From assembly GCA_040307385.1 (NCBI GenBank), contig JAWRJQ010000044.1, positions 1-8,041 of the forward strand: a DNA stretch of 8,041 nucleotides, given 5' to 3'. Shown one piece after another: positions 6,193-8,041 of this stretch. Source of the DNA: RUG721 sp040307385. GTDB taxonomy: Bacteria > Actinomycetota > Coriobacteriia > Coriobacteriales > Atopobiaceae. The translations under genes and the position numbers were made by a program. The notes below the pieces were generated by a model that was not told the DNA's origin, did not search any database, and saw nothing but the letters and a program-made list of their open reading frames with translations. How positions within the stretch are numbered: position 1 is the first letter of the stretch; every line of letters starts with the position of its first letter.

Positions 6193-6353
6193 GTCATTAT
6201 CTTTTTAATTAACAAAATGATGGGGAAAACTAGCTAATCAGTTAGTGATGCGTTAGTCGGGGGAGGGTATAAAAATTTAGTTTCATGGCTTCGCGTGCCT
6301 CGCTTGGGAAACGCCATGCTCTGTCGAGCTTAAGAGGAAAGGACATTGCGCGT
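6193..6353 (+). promoter_or_regulatory. AT-rich leader and candidate promoters of the adhesin gene
   Basis: Bases 6181-6240 are only 23% GC (14 of 60, counted), very unlike the flanking genes. Two promoter candidates are visible: TTGTCA at 6191-6196 with CAAAAT at 6213-6218 (16-bp spacer), and TATAAA at 6268-6273 without a good -35. Between them, TTAGT occurs at 6242-6246 and 6253-6257, exactly 11 bp apart, and a reverse-oriented CTAA lies at 6234-6237; this could be an operator. AGAGGAAAGGA at 6333-6343 is the ribosome binding site, ten bases from the ATG at 6354. No small gene is supported. Confidence 0.5.
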
Positions 6354-8041
6354 ATGAGTATAACAACGAAACGGTTGCTCGGGATAGTTTTGGCGGCGCT
6401 CATGCTGCTCGCCATCCCTCAGCGGGCGATGGCAGATCCCCAGGAAGTGAAGACGAACATCACGAACTTCAGGATCGAGAATTCACTGCACCAGACGGTG
6501 AATAGCATCTTCTACACCGATGCGTTCTATCTGGCTATGGACTGGGAAACCGACCCGGACACGATCGTGCATGCAGGGGATTATTTTACGGTCGATCTGC
6601 CCGATGAGATGAAGTTCGGAGGTGCTTCGAGCTTCAACATGACCGATGATGATGGAAATGTGATTGCAACGGCGCAGGTCAATCCGGGTCCTGATGGCCG
6701 GGGCGGCAACGTCGTGGTCACCTTTACGGAGAATGCGGACAACAAATACAAGGTCCATGGCAACATGTACCTGTCGGCCAACTTCGTCGCGCAGTACATC
6801 AACTTGAATCAGCCGAACACGTTCTCGATCGAAGTCGGGTCCGAAGTTACGGAGATAAGCTTCACGCCGAGCGGCCCTCAGGTGATCGTCAACGAGCACC
6901 TGTTCAAGTGGGGCTATCAGAATCCGGATTCAGCTTACGTGGCAAACTGGACGGTGAGGATCAATCACGCCAAGTCCAATTTGACGGGGGTTGTTATAGC
7001 GGACACCCTTGGAGATCAGGAGGCCCAGTATGTACCGGACTCCTTCGTGCTCAGCATCGTAGAATATACTCCGACGGGCGACTACACGTTAGTCGATGGT
7101 GTCGAGCTGGCGGATAAGCTGACGATCAGCGAGGATGGCAAGTCCTTCACCATCAACCTCGGCGATACTGCGGGGCGGCAATACCGGCTGAGCTATCGTA
7201 CGACCTATATTCCCGGCATGCAGCTGCGGAACAACGTGACGCTCGCGTCTGGAGAACAAACGTGGACCAGGGGGTATACGTTCGTTTCGCAGACATCCGG
7301 CGGATCCGGCACCGGCGAGCTTGCCAACAAGATTAAGATCATCAAGGTCGATGAAAACGGCAACGTCATTGCTCTAGCAGGAGCGAGGTTCGAGGTAACG
7401 CGGCCGAACGGCCAGACCTTCACGCTTGAAACCGACGAAAACGGCGAGGCCGTCTCCGACGTCCTCATCGCAGGAGAGTATCAGGTCAGAGAGATCGAGG
7501 CGCCTACCGGGTATATCCTCGACGATCAGGTGCATACCCTGACGGTCACGAACGGGCAGGGCACAACCGAGCGAATCACAAACAAGTCGAACACCACCAG
7601 CATCACGGTGAGCAAGACGTGGGTGGGCGAGGCGCTGGACAGCGTCACCGTGCATCTGCTCGCCAACGGTGATGACACCGGAAAGACCGTCGAACTTTCC
7701 GAGGGCAACAGCTGGACTGCGACCTTCGACAACCTGCAGAAGGTGGATGACGATGGGAACGCCATCGTATACACCGTTGCGGAAGATCGCTATGTGGGCT
7801 ATGAAACCGAGGTGAGCGGCAGCGCCGAAGATGGGTTCACCGTTACCAACACGCAGGAGCTCGTATCCATCGAGGGCTCCAAGACCTGGGACGACGACGA
7901 CGACCGGGACGGAGCCCGCCCCGAGAGCATCACGATCCGCCTGCTGGCCGACGGCGCCGAGGTCGCCTCCAGGACGGTGACCGAGGCTGACGGCTGGAGC
8001 TGGGCCTTCGAGGGCCTGCCCAAGTACCGGGGCGGCGAGGA
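6354..8041 (+). CDS. Secreted MSCRAMM-like adhesin with collagen-binding and Cna-B domains (3' end cut off)
   Basis: The frame is open for 562 codons to the window edge. Residues 1-28 are a signal peptide: KR near the start, hydrophobic LLGIVLAALMLLAIP, then an AMA-D cleavage site. Residues ~30-310 resemble the Ig-like N-terminal adhesion module of MSCRAMMs: GDYFTVDLPDEMKF at 75-88, then WTVRINHAKSNLTGVVIADTL at 199-219 with YVPDSF at 226-231, typical of the collagen-binding domain. A GGSGTGE linker follows. Residues ~325-408 form a SpaA/prealbumin-like domain (K331 in KIIKVD, E380 in REIEAPTGY, N410 candidate isopeptide partners). Residues ~415-500 form a Cna-B domain (K421, E477, N499 candidates), and a second begins at 507 (K510 in GSKTWDDDDD). 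These stalk domains usually carry internal Lys-Asn bonds, and a C-terminal sortase motif is expected beyond the window but is not seen. The ligand is unknown; collagen or another host protein is an inference. Confidence 0.92.
   Translation, partial: MSITTKRLLGIVLAALMLLAIPQRAMADPQEVKTNITNFRIENSLHQTVNSIFYTDAFYLAMDWETDPDTIVHAGDYFTVDLPDEMKFGGASSFNMTDDDGNVIATAQVNPGPDGRGGNVVVTFTENADNKYKVHGNMYLSANFVAQYINLNQPNTFSIEVGSEVTEISFTPSGPQVIVNEHLFKWGYQNPDSAYVANWTVRINHAKSNLTGVVIADTLGDQEAQYVPDSFVLSIVEYTPTGDYTLVDGVELADKLTISEDGKSFTINLGDTAGRQYRLSYRTTYIPGMQLRNNVTLASGEQTWTRGYTFVSQTSGGSGTGELANKIKIIKVDENGNVIALAGARFEVTRPNGQTFTLETDENGEAVSDVLIAGEYQVREIEAPTGYILDDQVHTLTVTNGQGTTERITNKSNTTSITVSKTWVGEALDSVTVHLLANGDDTGKTVELSEGNSWTATFDNLQKVDDDGNAIVYTVAEDRYVGYETEVSGSAEDGFTVTNTQELVSIEGSKTWDDDDDRDGARPESITIRLLADGAEVASRTVTEADGWSWAFEGLPKYRGGE

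Noticed and set aside
6259..6267. G-rich run before the adhesin -10 as a phase-variation switch
   Set aside because: The run is only five G, one A, three G; this is too short for frequent slippage, and no variation can be seen in a single sequence.

Overview
The window looks like chromosome of a high-GC anaerobic actinobacterium, most likely a gut member of the Coriobacteriia such as Collinsella or a relative. That assignment is inferred from the strongly GC-biased codons, the ATP-type PEP carboxykinase, the stand-alone phosphotransacetylase and the Cna-B surface adhesin. No marker gene fixes the genus.

Layout. (1) 1-482, minus strand: the 5' part of a GNAT acetyltransferase that runs off the left edge. 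(2) 750-2351, plus strand: ATP-dependent PEP carboxykinase (pckA), closed by a strong hairpin. (3) 2411-2723: a gap between convergent genes. It holds three tandem copies of a ~23-bp GC-rich repeat, a 94-bp nested inverted-repeat element, and the hairpin terminator of the gene to its right. (4) 2724-3698, minus strand: phosphotransacetylase (pta). (5) 3699-3856: a divergent promoter region with a palindromic -10 box. (6) 3857-6110, plus strand: a two-gene operon of UDP-galactopyranose mutase (glf) and a family 2 glycosyltransferase, closed by a textbook Rho-independent terminator. (7) 6175-6353: a very AT-rich leader. (8) 6354 to the right edge, plus strand: the N-terminal 562 residues of a secreted MSCRAMM-like adhesin with a signal peptide, collagen-binding-type domains, one SpaA-type domain and at least two Cna-B domains.

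How the genes fit together. pckA and pta are central-carbon enzymes at the PEP/oxaloacetate and acetyl-CoA/acetyl-phosphate nodes. They converge but each has its own signals, and no acetate kinase gene lies next to pta inside the window. glf and the glycosyltransferase plausibly supply and use UDP-galactofuranose for a cell-surface glycan. The adhesin that follows is a separate transcription unit with different base composition, but it belongs to the same surface theme.

The core genes are ordinary members of known families. The material most worth a second look is non-coding: the repeat cluster at 2423-2586, the symmetric promoter at 3791-3800, and the 23% GC leader of the adhesin gene. A base-composition break inside the adhesin near 7860 is also notable. 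I did not find a convincing new multi-gene system.
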